A stretch of 64,000 nt of DNA from Azorinus chamasolen (Eukaryota; Mollusca; Bivalvia; Cardiida; Solecurtidae), in contig OY755240.1 of the NCBI GenBank assembly GCA_963576725.1, forward strand, positions 64,444,412 to 64,508,411. The letters are read 5' to 3'. Below, piece after piece: positions 37,600 through 48,111 of this stretch. The position numbers and the translations under genes are program-made. Position 1 is the stretch's first letter. Each line of letters opens with the position of its first letter. A model generated the notes under the pieces. It searched no databases. It was not told the origin of the DNA and was given only the letters and a program-made list of their open reading frames with translations.

Positions 37600-37819
37600 T
37601 TTCCCGGGAAAAGTTAGTTTTAGACCCAACCTCTTTGAATAAACTTACCGAAAAGGAGCAGTAACTAAAGAAAAGAAAAATAGAGTTGCGTAGTTTCGAA
37701 ACCATTTTGATATATAGAGCATTTGCTCCTATAGAGCAACTGCTTTATTTATCACAATGATTTCTAAAAGTGACATTTAAAAGGCCATCAAAAGGTGTCA
37801 GTATGAGGGAATGGGTTAA
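37600..37819 (-). mobile_element. TTAA-5 MITE, left end lost
   Basis: TTTAGACCCAACCTCTTTG through hairpin tip TTTGCTCCTATAGAGCAA to GAGGGAATGGGTTAA. Confidence 0.78.
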
Positions 37820-37867
37820 CAGTATATTAAAGTTACGCCTCGCGTAACTGTTCAGACAGGTCACTGC

Positions 37868-38087
37868 TTAACCCATTCCCTCCTATGCTATTTTAGATCC
37901 AACCTCTTTGAATAAATCTACGAAAAGCAGCATTTACTAAAAAATGGGAAAATTTTAGAATTGTATACTTTTGAAACCAATGTGATAAAAATGGAGCATT
38001 TGCTCCATATGAGCAAATGTTCTACATGTATTTATCACAATAGTTTAAAAATGACTTCTACAGGGGCGTCAGTAGGAGGAAATTGGT
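37868..38087 (-). mobile_element. TTAA-5 MITE
   Basis: TTAACCCATTCCCTCCTATG to GGAGGAAATTGGTTAG; tip TTTGCTCCATATGAGCAAA. It entered the arm of a TA-type MITE (CAGGTCACTGCTTAA). Confidence 0.82.
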
Positions 38088-38459
38088 TAGTACAATGTGA
38101 AAGTCATGTAGAATGTTCACAGGGGAAGTTTTGTAGGAGCACATTTGTCGCGGAGCACATTTGTCTTATGTAAGAGGGATGCGGTCGCATTTGTCTCACA
38201 TGAGACAAATGCGATCTCAAATGTCTAACAAAAAAACACATTTGTGTGGCAAATGTGCTCCGATCAAGTTTTTAAGGGACAAGAAAGCACATTTGTCTCA
38301 CGTCTTTTTTTTTTATGAAAAACAAGCACATTTGTCAGAAAATTTTCCATGCCAGAAAGAATCTTAGAATCGAGGTTCGCCGTTTTACAATCGAAGTGTA
38401 ATTATATATTGAATGGCTGAACCTTAAGGTGTACACTGAAACATACGGAATCCCGTTAG

Positions 38460-39500
38460 TGTCATATGTAATATCGTGCCTCGCATCACTAGGGTCAGAC
38501 ACGCGAATCGGGCGAGACCCGATATTACGACGAGACGCGACGCGAGACATGATATTGTAACACTAGATCTCGCACTGCCCCATACCATGGGATCCAACAC
38601 CATGAGCTTTTGCGGTAGAATATCGTGTCTCGCTTCGTTTTTCGATGGAATCTCGCGTCTCCCTTCGTTATTCGCGGTAAAATATCGTGCCTCGCCGATT
38701 TCTCGTCGAGGCACGAGATGTGAAGCGAGACATGAGACTCCGATGAGATGCAAAGTAAGACACGATATTGTATCGTTCAAATATCGCCCGATTCTCGTGT
38801 GTCGCAGTAGATGTTCAAACCTCGAGACACGAAGCGAGAATCGGGCGAGACACGAAGCTAGGCACGCTACTATGTCGTTCAAATATCGCCCTATTCTGCA
38901 GTACGCAATTCGGTGCTGTTCAACATTAATCGATTAGATGGTGTTAAAGTAATTTTCAATGCATATGCATGTATCATTGGCAGCCATGTTTACACAAAAA
39001 ACCTAAATAGAAAACGGTTTCACCGTGTTAAAATAAAGGTACACCGGTAGACGCAACACGCTAAAATCGTACCTCGCTTTGTGTCGCGAGAATCGGACGA
39101 GACACGAAGAGAGGCACAATGTTATATCGCTCAAATATCGCCCGATTCTCGTGACACAAAGTGTGGCACGGTATTAAGTTTGAACATCTACTGCGATAGG
39201 CGAGAATCGGGCGATATTTGAACGATACACTATCGTGACTCGCTTCGCATCTCGCCGGAATCAAGCGTCTCGCTTCAAATCTCGTGCGAGAAGCGCAGAC
39301 ACAAACGATGCGCGATATTTTACCGAGAGACATGAAAAGCGAGTTTCCGGCAAAATATGAAGCGAGGCACGATATTCTAACGCGAAACTCGTGGTATGGG
39401 ATACTGCGACATTGCGAGATCTCGTGTTACAATATCGTACCCCGCTTCGCATCTCGTCGGAATGTCGCGTCTCGCCCGATTCTGCAAGGCCCGATATTCC
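38460..39500. repeat. Cluster of palindromic CGAGACACGATATT / ATATCGCCCGATTCTCG repeats
   Basis: Irregular direct and inverted copies of about 20-40-bp units built on GAGACACGATATT, TCGTTCAAATATCGCCCG and AATCGGGCGAGACACGA. The long frames on both strands here are by-products of these repeats. It is part of the 4-kb element; a fragment recurs at 52560-52650. Confidence 0.65.
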
Positions 39501-39669
39501 ATAATTATGGCATTACCCGATTCTTTTGGGAAGTCATGCACGCTGTAAGCGCTTTTTCAATGGCGGATCTGAAAGCAGCCATTCTCGGAAATTGGCGGTT
39601 TTTAATATTTCTGATGGAAACAAAATACATGTGGGAAGGTCTACTCATTGTTTTCCTTAGAGCATATAG

Positions 39670-39745
39670 TTGCCCCGTGTCCGAGTGGTTAAGGTCGCTG
39701 ACTTCGAAAAAAAAAAACACGTGTCCCTAACCGCTGAAGGATCGA
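39670..39745 (+). mobile_element. tRNA-Ser-like SINE head fragment
   Basis: GTGTCCGAGTGGTTAAGG followed by TCGCTGACTTCGAA is the 5' half of a tRNA-Ser-derived promoter (box A). A degenerate box B (AAGGATCGATCC) follows after an A-run. It matches from memory the head of the abundant mollusc tRNA-Ser SINE. Not a functional tRNA: no acceptor stem or intact T arm. Confidence 0.55.
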
Positions 39746-39825
39746 TCCTATTAAAGATAATTATCCAAGCCTCAGAAATATTGACATTTTTATGTGGAGT
39801 AACTGAAAAGATTATTATTATTATT

Positions 39826-41560
39826 TATAATGGATATGACCTCACATGTCAATCTGTGTGTAGGTCTAGTTATGCACAGCTCCGACAAATAGGCCATATA
39901 AGAATGTACCTCTCACCTGATGCTACCAAGACTTTGGTAAACTCTCTTGTTACATCAAAAATAGACTACTGTAATTAACTGCTGCATGGAATTTCAAACA
40001 ACTCAATGCAAAAAATTCAAAGAGTGCAAAACACAGCATCCCGCATCATAACCAGAACTCCTCGATATAATCATATCACGCCGGTTTTGAAGGAACTTCA
40101 CTGGCTTCCGGTACAACATCGGATTGAATTCAAAATTCTGACTCTTAAGTATAAAGCCATGCACAATGAATCTCCCAAGTACATGCTTGACGTGTACAGG
40201 CTGCGCAGAGAGTTAAGGTCAGCAAGTAGATCATTGTCGTTGGTTGTTCCAAAATGTTGTACATGGTAAAATACGGTGAGAGAAGTTTCATACATGCAGC
40301 TCCAAAACTTTGGAATGCTCTACCGTCAGGCATTAAGGAGGCAAGGTCACTGGCATGTTTCAAAAGGTGCCTGAAAACGCATTTTTTCAACATTTATTAC
40401 TAGGAAAGTTTAGGAAACGACATGTTGCAGTATCTCTCATTGACCAGATAGACAAGCATACGGTTCCTCTCGGTTTGTGTTTTCATATCTACTGTATATC
40501 TAAGCCACGTCTTCAGTACCTGTCGCAGGTTACGGCACTGTGTTGCTGATTATTTTTGTGATAAATTGACTTAATTCAATCAAATCCAGGGTTGGGGCTT
40601 GCAATTCGTGAGATTACCATGTCACATGTTCAAAACAGGGAGAATTTCATTCCCTGTGCTCGACTATTGTTATGTTACAGTGGGACTTTGATCCCAATTT
40701 TCTGGTTGTGAGTGGTCTTTCCGACCAACTTTGGATTGTGATGAGGCGTTATCGTTTTCAGATATTGCCATTGTTAGCACTGAACTCCTATGGTCACTGT
40801 AGGGTGTTCATTTACTTGGGTTACTGTATGCACCATTCCGTAATTATACTTTCTCTATTTAGTGTATATAATGGCTCGAGTGGTATTTGGGTAGGGCTTA
40901 TTATTGTTTTCTCATAGGAACCCCCTTGCTATATCGCGCGGGTGTGGTGTCCGTAAGGGTTGCCCTATCCAATGCCAAGGGAGTTCTGTTATCTAACAGA
41001 GCATCCCCAATATTGGTATACCGGTCGTCTTGTTCGCATTGCGACTCGGCCATGACTGGCGTCAGGGATTCCATTTAAGTTAACCTGAGTTCACCGTTTT
41101 GGCTTATCGGGGAATCGGGGAACCAGATTATTTCATTCACCCATTTCCTCCTCCTAATTAAAGAGGGGAGGAATGTAGTAACAGTGTTTTTACTGTGTCT
41201 ATCGCCCATGCGCATGCGTCAATCAAAGGCTCAAGGGGTTTAAACAAACAAATTACCAATCTAATTTTATTGTACAATCATGCGGTTCCTTCCGGTTAGT
41301 GATTTCATATTTATTGTATATCTATTGAACATCTTTCATTGACCGGATGGACAATCATTGTGTTCCTTCGGGCAAGTGATTTCATATAATTATATTATAT
41401 CTCTATTGTATATCTTTCATTGCCCGGATAGTTAATAATGCGGTTCGTTCCGGTTAGTTATTTCTTCCATGTGAAGCGCTTTTGAACGCACATATCCTGT
41501 GTGAAAAGAGCACTATATAAATGTGGTATAATAATAATAATTATTATTATTATTATTATT
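39826..41560 (+). pseudogene. 5'-truncated CR1/L2-like LINE: reverse-transcriptase C-terminal region and 3' UTR
   Basis: 39850-40265 encodes the conserved end of the RT region (KIDYCN, QRVQNTASRIITRTPRY, HITPVLKELHWLPVQHRIEF, FKILTLKYKAMH). After a frameshift, 40275-40390 continues with SFIHAAPKLWNALPSGIKEA and FKRCLKTHFF, typical of CR1/L2/Jockey-type LINEs. One stop (TAA) follows DYCN. The 3' UTR runs to a (TAA/ATT)n tail at 41528-41560. It sits within an ATT run inside the 4-kb element, and the copy at 52220 shows the site without it. Confidence 0.82.
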
Positions 41561-42282
41561 TATTCAGCCTACACAAGGTAAATACAGTAAATTTCCTTCT
41601 GGGGGACTGAAAGAACAAGAACTTTCAAGTACCCCTCATTCATATCGGCGACGTACATTTTTCAGATTGATTACTAATATAAAAGAATAAATAAATGAAG
41701 AATTGGTACTATTTTATAAAACTAGCATGATAATAACCGAATATGAAGGAGAGGTAGCGACTGACAGCAGTTTCTTAATCGTGTAGACTTCAAGTGAAGA
41801 CTCTATTCGATTAAGTGATTTATAAATTTACATCTCTAAGTAGGTCTGTTCATGCAGATAATTTTCAGGGTGTAATTTCAGACAGCTAATTTCTATATCC
41901 GCCTTTTCGGACAATTACAATATACTAAGAAGGAACAGTTTTTCTTTTAAGTAGAAATTTAGTAGGATATGATGAAATGTGAGACAAATGTGCTTCGAGT
42001 GTCCTTCCTGCTGTGTGTCGAGCACATCTGTCTCATTTCCAATTTGTCGCAAATATGAATGTTTACGAGCACATCGGTCACACCTCGTGAGACAAATGTG
42101 CTGCGAGACAAATGTGCTCATACAGAGCTTTCTGCACGACTTTCATCTTGTAGCCGTAGTAAGCAGCTTTCGGTCTTGAGGACTGATAGTGATACTTGTT
42201 TGGTTGTTCGTGTTAGCGAGCAACGAAGACATCCGCCGGATGCACAGACTTGAATTTAAATTCAATATTTGTAATGCGATTA

Positions 42283-42651
42283 GTTAACCCATTACCTCAT
42301 AGGCTATTTTTAGATACAACCTCTTTGAATAAATCTACTGAAAACGAGCATTAACTAGAGAAAAGGATTTTTTAGAATTTTGTAATTTGAAACCATTGTG
42401 ATAAATAGAGCATTTGCTCCTATAGTCATGTAAGAAATAATGACATTACGAGCAATGATTAGATTATTTTTATAATGGCATTTGTGGACATGATATATTG
42501 GTAGTGATAGAAGCTGTAGAATCGAATCTATTATAATATAATAAACAAACAGAGCAGATCCTGATCAGTCGGCTCCTATAGGAGCCGTCTGATCTGGATC
42601 TAGTCTGTTTGCAAATGCATGAAAACGCGTTTGTATGAAGTAAAGGTTTAA
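42283..42651 (-). mobile_element. Chimeric MITE: TTAA-5 half joined to TTAA-2 at the hairpin tip
   Basis: 42283-42425 is TTAA-5 (TTAACCCATTACCTCATAGG to ATTTGCTCCTATAG), stopping in the hairpin tip. 42426-42651 is TTAA-2 in the matching orientation (TCATGTAAGAAATAATGAC, own hairpin 42544-42613, end GAAGTAAAGGTTTAA). TTAA is at both outer ends. Confidence 0.85.
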
Positions 42652-42731
42652 TCCTTTCAACACTGAAATGTTTCAGAATAGAATAGAATCAGTGATTAAC
42701 TATAGAACCCGCTCAGTATGAAAGGTTTAAA
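42648..42731. repeat. Short TTAA-ended repeat
   Basis: TTAATCCTTTCAACACTGA to CTCAGTATGAAAGGTTTAA, a small inverted-end unit sharing the TTAA with the chimera. A separate palindrome (GTGTAGACCCTGGTCAG / TCTGATCTGGATCTACACTG) follows at 42757-42822. Confidence 0.6.
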
Positions 42732-43031
42732 CTTGCTAGATAATTAGGAATGACAACCAGTGTAGACCCTGGTCAGAAGACTCTACTAGGAGCCCTCTGA
42801 TCTGGATCTACACTGTTTGCATATGACACAGTGTATGCGTTGACTTAACAGTACTTCGCTATTTTCTAAATAATCGACCGAAAATGACTGAAATCATAAA
42901 ATTTATATCAGCAATAAAATTAATTGCTTGGTAGACATATATCTTCTCGTACTGACATTAAAATGTATTTCTCTTTACATCTGTGATATCTACTTTTTAA
43001 CACTTCTCCGGCTATTACCGATCCTGACTCG

Positions 43032-43114
43032 CATTTGCAAACATTTCGGATCCAGATAAGACGCCGAGTAACTCGGCGTCTTATCAGGATCCAAGCTGTT
43101 TGACACTCATTTGA
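43032..43114. repeat. TTAA-4-type hairpin
   Basis: GCAAACATTTCGGATCCAG, tip GACGCCGAGTAACTCGGCGTC, right arm GGATCCAAGCTGTTTG. Confidence 0.75.
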
Positions 43115-43194
43115 CCGTTTCTCAAAAGCTTGATTGAATCGAAGGTAGTTGAAATTTCACCTGATTCAAAGATGAGCCGACATATTTTTAATGA

Positions 43195-43423
43195 TTAACC
43201 CATTCCCTCGTAGGCTATTTTTAGATACAACCTCTTTGAATAAATCTACCGTAATGGAACATTAACTAGAGAAAAGGAAAATTTTAGAATTTTGTAAATT
43301 GAAACCATTGTGATAAAAAGAGCATTTGCACCTATAGGAGCAAATGCTCTATTTATCACAATGGTTTCACAAAGTGACTTTTACAGAGTCGTCAAAAGTC
43401 GTCAATATGAGGGAATGGATTAA
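43195..43423 (-). mobile_element. TTAA-5 MITE
   Basis: TTAACCCATTCCCTCGTAGG to GAGGGAATGGATTAA; tip TTTGCACCTATAGGAGCAAA. Confidence 0.88.
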
Positions 43424-43462
43424 TGGTCTGAATGATTAATGGTCTGAATGATTAATGGTCTT
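43424..43462. repeat. 14-bp tandem repeat, about 3 copies
   Basis: Unit TAATGGTCTGAATGAT, repeated directly after the right TTAA of a TTAA-5 MITE. The repeat begins in the target duplication itself. Confidence 0.75.
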
Positions 43463-43475
43463 ACAAAACCGTTCA

Positions 43476-43684
43476 TACAGTAAAAACTCGATTATTCGAA
43501 CATTCAAACAAGTATCGATCTTCAAGACGGGTGGGAGCTTAATGCAGCATGAAAGTCATGCAAACAGGTCCTATGTGAGCTTTCTGTATAAACTTCATCC
43601 TGCATTAAGCAGCCATGTGCCTAAAATGGTCTCGTTTGTTTCTACAATTTTCGAATTATCGCGAGCTTACTCCAGAGTTTACTG
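43476..43684. mobile_element. TA-5 MITE
   Basis: CAGTAAAAACTCGATTATTCG to a worn right end; stem TGAAAGTCATGC, tip GGTCCTATGTGAGC. Confidence 0.78.
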
Positions 43685-43711
43685 TTTGCAATATGGTAAC
43701 GCGATTAACCC

Positions 43712-43961
43712 TTAACCCTTCGCTTGCTATTCACGTCAATATACGTACCAGTAAATAGTGAAGACCCAGATGAGACAGCTCCTGCAGGAGCTGTCTCATC
43801 AGGGTCTGCACTATTTACAAGTTGATTGTGCAACCAGTGCACTGCACAGCAGTGATTGCACAGAGAAATACTTGTACACAGTGAAGATATATGTAATTAT
43901 ACAACAGGACATGGATGAAGAAGGAGAAACGGGTTTTAAAATTCAGCAAGCGAAGGGTTAA
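43712..43961 (+). mobile_element. TTAA-3 MITE
   Basis: Complete with TTAA ends; tip CAGCTCCTGCAGGAGCTG; 250 bp. Confidence 0.92.
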
Positions 43962-44037
43962 TAGTCAATTTTTTAAGCGCTAAACTGTTTTCTGCTGAAA
44001 ACGTCATCTGCCTCACATTGAATATACAAAATGTATA

Positions 44038-45598
44038 TACTACTCAAACTTTGATAGGGATCACTTAATAGATGGTATGTATTTCATAGGGTATTATTTG
44101 TTTTCTTGATTTTTAATTATTATTTGCAATTTTTGACATTTTAATGTGTGTTTTTTATTTTATTTTTAATTATTGATTTATCACTGAAGTGTGACACTAG
44201 ATAGGGGTGACGTTTTAAGGTTTTAGTGCATTCGTGTCAGAAGTGAAATGATTTTAAAAGCTAGCCAAAAATGAAAGGATCTTTTCAATATGGTGTGTGG
44301 TGCCCATTGACGTTGATTACTGCCTGGCATCGTCTTCACATGCTACTGGTAAGCCTGCGAATGCTGCCTTGTGGGAGTCGAACCCACTCCCCAAGGAGGG
44401 ATTGTCGTAGCTCCTGGATGGTGGTAGGCTTAACAGGGCGTGCATATATTGCAATCTGCAGCATGTCCCAGACATGCTCTATGAGGTTGAGGTCTGTAGA
44501 CCTCGCAGGCCAGTCCATCCTGACGATTGTTTCAGCTTGGAGGTACTCATTGGTCACACTGGCTCTGTGAGGTCTGGCATTGTCGTCCATTAAAACGAAA
44601 TATGGGCCTACTGCACCAGCATATGGACGAACGTATACATCCAAGACCTCTCTGACGTATCTCTATGCTGTCAGAGTGCCGTTTTCAATGATATGCAGAT
44701 CGGTCTTCCCCTGCATGCTGACCCCTGCCCAAACCATTACTGAGCCCCCACCATAACGATCATGGTTTGTGATGCATACCGGTGCAAAACGCTCACTGGT
44801 TGTTCTCCTCACCCGGGCACGCCTATTTGTAATGTCAACACAGAATCTGCACTCGTTTGTGAAAGGTACCGATGTCCAGTCGTTCAAAGTCCATGTTACG
44901 TGACCTGGGTCCATTGGAGACGTGCCTGGATGTGGTTGTGCATCATTGGAATACGAATTGCAGGTCGTCTAGCCCTCATGTCAACACCATGCAGTCTGTT
45001 TCGAATGGTTTGAGTTGAAACCCGAACCCCTGTTGCATTCTGGAAGTCATTCTGGGGGGGGGGGGGGGCGTTGTGTTCATAAAACGATGATGTCGGGCTT
45101 GTACCACACTAGAACGGTCTTCTGCCTGTGTAGTAGCCCTCTGACGACCTCCTCCGTGTCTGTGGATAACATCACCATGCATTTGGAAGCGGTTCCACAT
45201 CCTCGCTACAACGCTCTGTGAAACGCCAAGTTGACGTGCCACGTGACGTTGTGACGCCCCTGCTTCCAGAATCACAACCCTCTGTTAATTTCTTCCACGC
45301 TAAGACGTTGTCTTACACGATAATTAGCTATTTCAAACAACTTTGAAGATGAACGATTGAGCTACAAGTGTACATCTGAAGCATGTACACAAAGCACATG
45401 TCAAGGTGCATCCCACTTTTTCATTGCTTTTCCCGTGCAAATTGGCAAGCATGTATAGACAGAACCGGCAAGACAGGTTATTGTTTATGCAGAATACACA
45501 CACTAAAATAAGAAAATACAAGCCTCTTCGTGTGTAATCACAAACACTTCAAATTACATTAACTTTAAAAAGTGATCCTTATCAAATATTGAGTAGTA
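44038..45598 (-). mobile_element. Tc1-like DNA transposon, inactive
   Basis: A 1.56-kb element with inverted ends beginning TACTACTCAAA and running into GGGATCACTT / AGTGATCC, flanked by TA on both sides (44036-44037 and 45599-45600). Length and layout suit the Tc1 group of Tc1/mariner. The single transposase gene is on the minus strand and is broken. Confidence 0.88.
44336..45275 (-). pseudogene. Tc1-like transposase, frameshifted with in-frame stop
   Basis: Upstream part (45275 to about 45075) encodes the helix-turn-helix region (ASQRHVARQLGVSQSVVARMW). A G-run at 45053-45068 shifts the frame. The catalytic part continues to 44336 with the motifs GGGSVMVWAG, LMDDNARPH and STDLNLIEHVWD. The first catalytic Asp, usually in a TDESRF-like motif, is Asn here (FTNECRF). 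A TAG interrupts the frame near 44656. The second Asp and the final Glu are present. With a frameshift, a stop and a lost catalytic residue it cannot be active. Confidence 0.88.
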
Positions 45599-45610
45599 TA
45601 TATAAACTAT

Positions 45611-45718
45611 AGTAAAAACCCATCTTAACCGGAATTCTATTACACGTAGAGAAGAATTCAGATACTTTTAGGCAGGTGCCTGCTTAATACAGGGTAAAAG
45701 TCTTGCAGAAAGCTCCGT
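45611..45718. repeat. TA-4 left half
   Basis: ACCCATCTTAACCGG to CTTGCAGAAAGCTCCG, ending at the hairpin tip. Confidence 0.7.
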
Positions 45719-45727
45719 TGTTGAATA

Positions 45728-46185
45728 TACAGTTGAACCTCTATACATCGAACCTCGATTATTCGAACACTAAAATACGTATTATTATCGATCTTTAAGA
45801 CAGGTGGCAGCTTAATGCAGGATGAAAGTCATGCAGAAAGCTCCTCTAGGAGCTTTCTGCATGACTTTCACCATGCATTAAGCAGCCACCTGCCTAAAAG
45901 GGTCTAAATTCTTCTATACCGAAAATTCGAATAATCGAGGTCTTACTGTATTACTTTGAGATAACAGTAGTTTGAATCATCCGTTTTCTAATGTGAACAA
46001 TTTCCAAGTTCACAGCTTAATGCAGGTTTAAAGTAATGCTCAAAGCTCCTACTTTCGACCTGTATAAGCTGTCATTTGTGTTTCTAGATATGCGTTTTCA
46101 TTTCATTTTAAAACAATTCTGTATAGTTTATTTTGGAAGAATAACCTCGAGTTATCCTAGTTCGAGATATCGATGTTCAACTGTA
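45728..46185. mobile_element. TA-6 MITE interrupted by TA-5
   Basis: CAGTTGAACCTCTATACATCG to GATATCGATGTTCAACTG. TA-5 (about 45748-45953; stem TGAAAGTCATGCAGAAAG, tip GCTCCTCTAGGAGC) lies inside. Confidence 0.82.
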
Positions 46186-46363
46186 TTTGGCTTTGGGCTA
46201 TTATGATACATGTAGGTCTCCTGTATGAGCCTACTGCAAGTGTACGTTTATGTTTATTAAGTAACCTTTACAAACTTCCGATGTCTAGACCCATGATTCA
46301 TGAATATACTACACATGTAAAGAATATCGGCGAAGAAATTTTAATTCAAATTCAAATCTACAT

Positions 46364-46572
46364 GCAGTAAAACCTCGATTATTCGAATTTTAGTATAGCT
46401 GAATTTAGATCCTTTTAGGCAGATGCATAGCTGCTTAATGCATGGTGAAAGTCATACAGAAAGCTCCTCTAGGAGCTTTCTGTATGACTTTCACCCTGCA
46501 TTAAGCTGCCACCTGTCTCAGGATCGATAATGATACGTATTTTAGTGTTCGAATAATCGAGATTTAACTGTA
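46364..46572. mobile_element. TA-5 MITE
   Basis: CAGTAAAACCTCGATTATTCG to CGAATAATCGAGATTTAACTG; perfect stem GGTGAAAGTCATACAGAAAG, tip GCTCCTCTAGGAGC. Confidence 0.88.
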
Positions 46573-46891
46573 TCAGCATGTTTTAGCAATGACACAGTGA
46601 AAGGGTATCGGAGCAGAATTCTTAATTTAAATTCAAGTCGACGGTTCAGCACGACGTGTAGATCTAGATCTATATTCTTTAGATTAGAATGTTAGATATT
46701 GACCTAGATTAGATTATTTAGATGTAGAATGTTTTACATAATATTTTGTAAATAGACCTAAAACAAGATTCTTTACGCTCAGAATGTTATATATAGGTCT
46801 AGATGCTAAGATTTTATCACCTTTAAACTAAAACTAGTCTCTTTATATCCATTGATTAGTGTAAAAAATACATGTAAGTCTAGGAATGCTG
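46573..46891. other. AT-rich stretch with TCTAGAT/TTAGATT motifs
   Basis: 46660-46830 has irregular repeats of TAGATT, AGAATGTT and GTCTAGA, an old degenerate tandem repeat at best. No coding signal. Confidence 0.45.
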
Positions 46892-47171
46892 ATTAATCCT
46901 TCACTCCATAAATTCACGTTTTTACACCTTTACAAATAGAGTCGACCCAGATCAGACGGCTCCTATAGGAGCCGTTTGATTACGATATGCCCTGTTTGCT
47001 TTTGAAATTATATAGGTCTGATTCGAAAAGTTCTGCCATGGCCAAACATATCAGCGCCCATGTGCAATTTTAATAACTAATCTAAATGATATTCATGATA
47101 TCATCATTTCTTACATGCATATTCATGATGTCATTATTTCTTACATGCATATTCGTGAAGTAAACGGTTCA
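46892..47171 (+). mobile_element. TTAA-2 MITE with tail duplication
   Basis: TTAATCCTTCACTCCATAAA start, hairpin with tip GGCTCCTATAGGAGCC; ATTTCTTACATGCATATTC occurs twice in a row before GAAGTAAACGG. Confidence 0.82.
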
Positions 47172-47184
47172 GCAACGGTCGGAC

Positions 47185-47370
47185 GCTGTATAGACAATGA
47201 CCAGATCTAACGCTGTATAGACAATGACCAGATCTAACGTTGTATAGACAATGACCAGATCTAACGCTGTATAGACAATGACCAGATCTAACGCTGTATA
47301 GACAATGACCAGATCTAACGCTGTATAGACAATGACCAGATCTAACGCTGTATAGACAATGACCAGATCT
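47185..47370. repeat. 27-bp tandem repeat, about 6.9 copies
   Basis: The unit starts GCTGTATAGACAATGACCAG and ends ATCTAAC. The copies are nearly identical, with one C-to-T change in copy 3. It lies between two TTAA-2 MITEs. Confidence 0.95.
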
Positions 47371-47394
47371 GATATAATTTTATTTCACATAAAA

Positions 47395-47807
47395 CTCGTT
47401 TTCAAGCAAATGCAAACAGAGTAGACCCAGATCAAACGGCTCCTATAGGAGCCGTCTGATCATAATCTGCTCTGATTGCTTTTGACATGATATACAGTAA
47501 ACCCCCGCTAATTCGACCACCTAAAAGAGGTATAATTCTGGTTTGTAGAGACAGGTGATAGGTTAATGCAGACAAAAATAATACTTTTGTCTTGCATTTA
47601 GCAACCACTTGCTTATAAAGACACCCATGTTTATTCATTAAGTGGTCGTACTAGAGGGGTTCTACTGTATATCTGATTCTACAGTTTGTTGTCAAAGCAA
47701 AACAATGTCCTGGGAAAGTTTACATTACACAACTTCAGCTAATGACGATTCATATACCGGTAATGTCGTAATTTCTTACGTGGATATTGAACAGGGAAGG
47801 GGTTTAG
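47395..47807 (+). mobile_element. TTAA-2 MITE interrupted by TA-2
   Basis: Hairpin 47411-47479 (tip GGCTCCTATAGGAGCC), then TA-2 (47493-47669, hairpin lost) in the GATATAGATCTG site, then ATCTGATTCTACAG to GAACAGGGAAGGGGTTTA. Confidence 0.82.
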
Positions 47808-48111
47808 TTTGATCATATTTTATTGCTTGTTATAATACATATAAGGGTTTACCGGTATGATGCCAACTGCGACTTGGTCACATTTGCAAACAGCTTGGAT
47901 CTGGGTGAGACTGATAAGGATCTAAGCTGTTTGTCACTTGGACAATCGTTTCCTAATTCTTTTCCCTCATATAATCCTATTTTCAAGCCTTTGCGGACAG
48001 AGTATAGGCCACTCTGAGTGGCTTACCGACCAATGACTAGACATCTGTTTTACCGTTTTGCAGAGACGTGTTCTACTGTGAAGTACATTGTATTTCATAA
48101 ACAAAACAGAG

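Larger units (their letters stand above)
38133..42123 (+). mobile_element. About 4-kb element with AGCACATTTGTCTC terminal repeats
   Basis: Both ends carry repeated GAGCACATTTGTCTC motifs in inverted orientation (left 38133-38330, right 41985-42123). The flanks (37850-38130 and 42124-42150) read as the two halves of a TA-type MITE hairpin arm (GAAAGTCATG / GACTTTC), so it probably inserted in one. The interior holds a palindrome-rich repeat block (38460-39500), a SINE head (39670-39745) and a LINE 3' end (39826-41560). A diverged inverted copy lies at 51600-52720. No transposase was recognised. Confidence 0.6.

Noticed and set aside
38424..38937. 150-aa frames on both strands
   Set aside because: By-products of the CGAGACACGATATT palindromic repeats; overlapping frames on both strands with the same low-complexity pattern.
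39670..39745. Functional tRNA-Ser gene
   Set aside because: Only the box A side is conserved; an A-run replaces the anticodon region, and the acceptor stem and T arm do not pair. Better read as a SINE head.
47185..47370. CRISPR-like array (27-bp repeats)
   Set aside because: Direct tandem units with no spacers, in a eukaryotic context.
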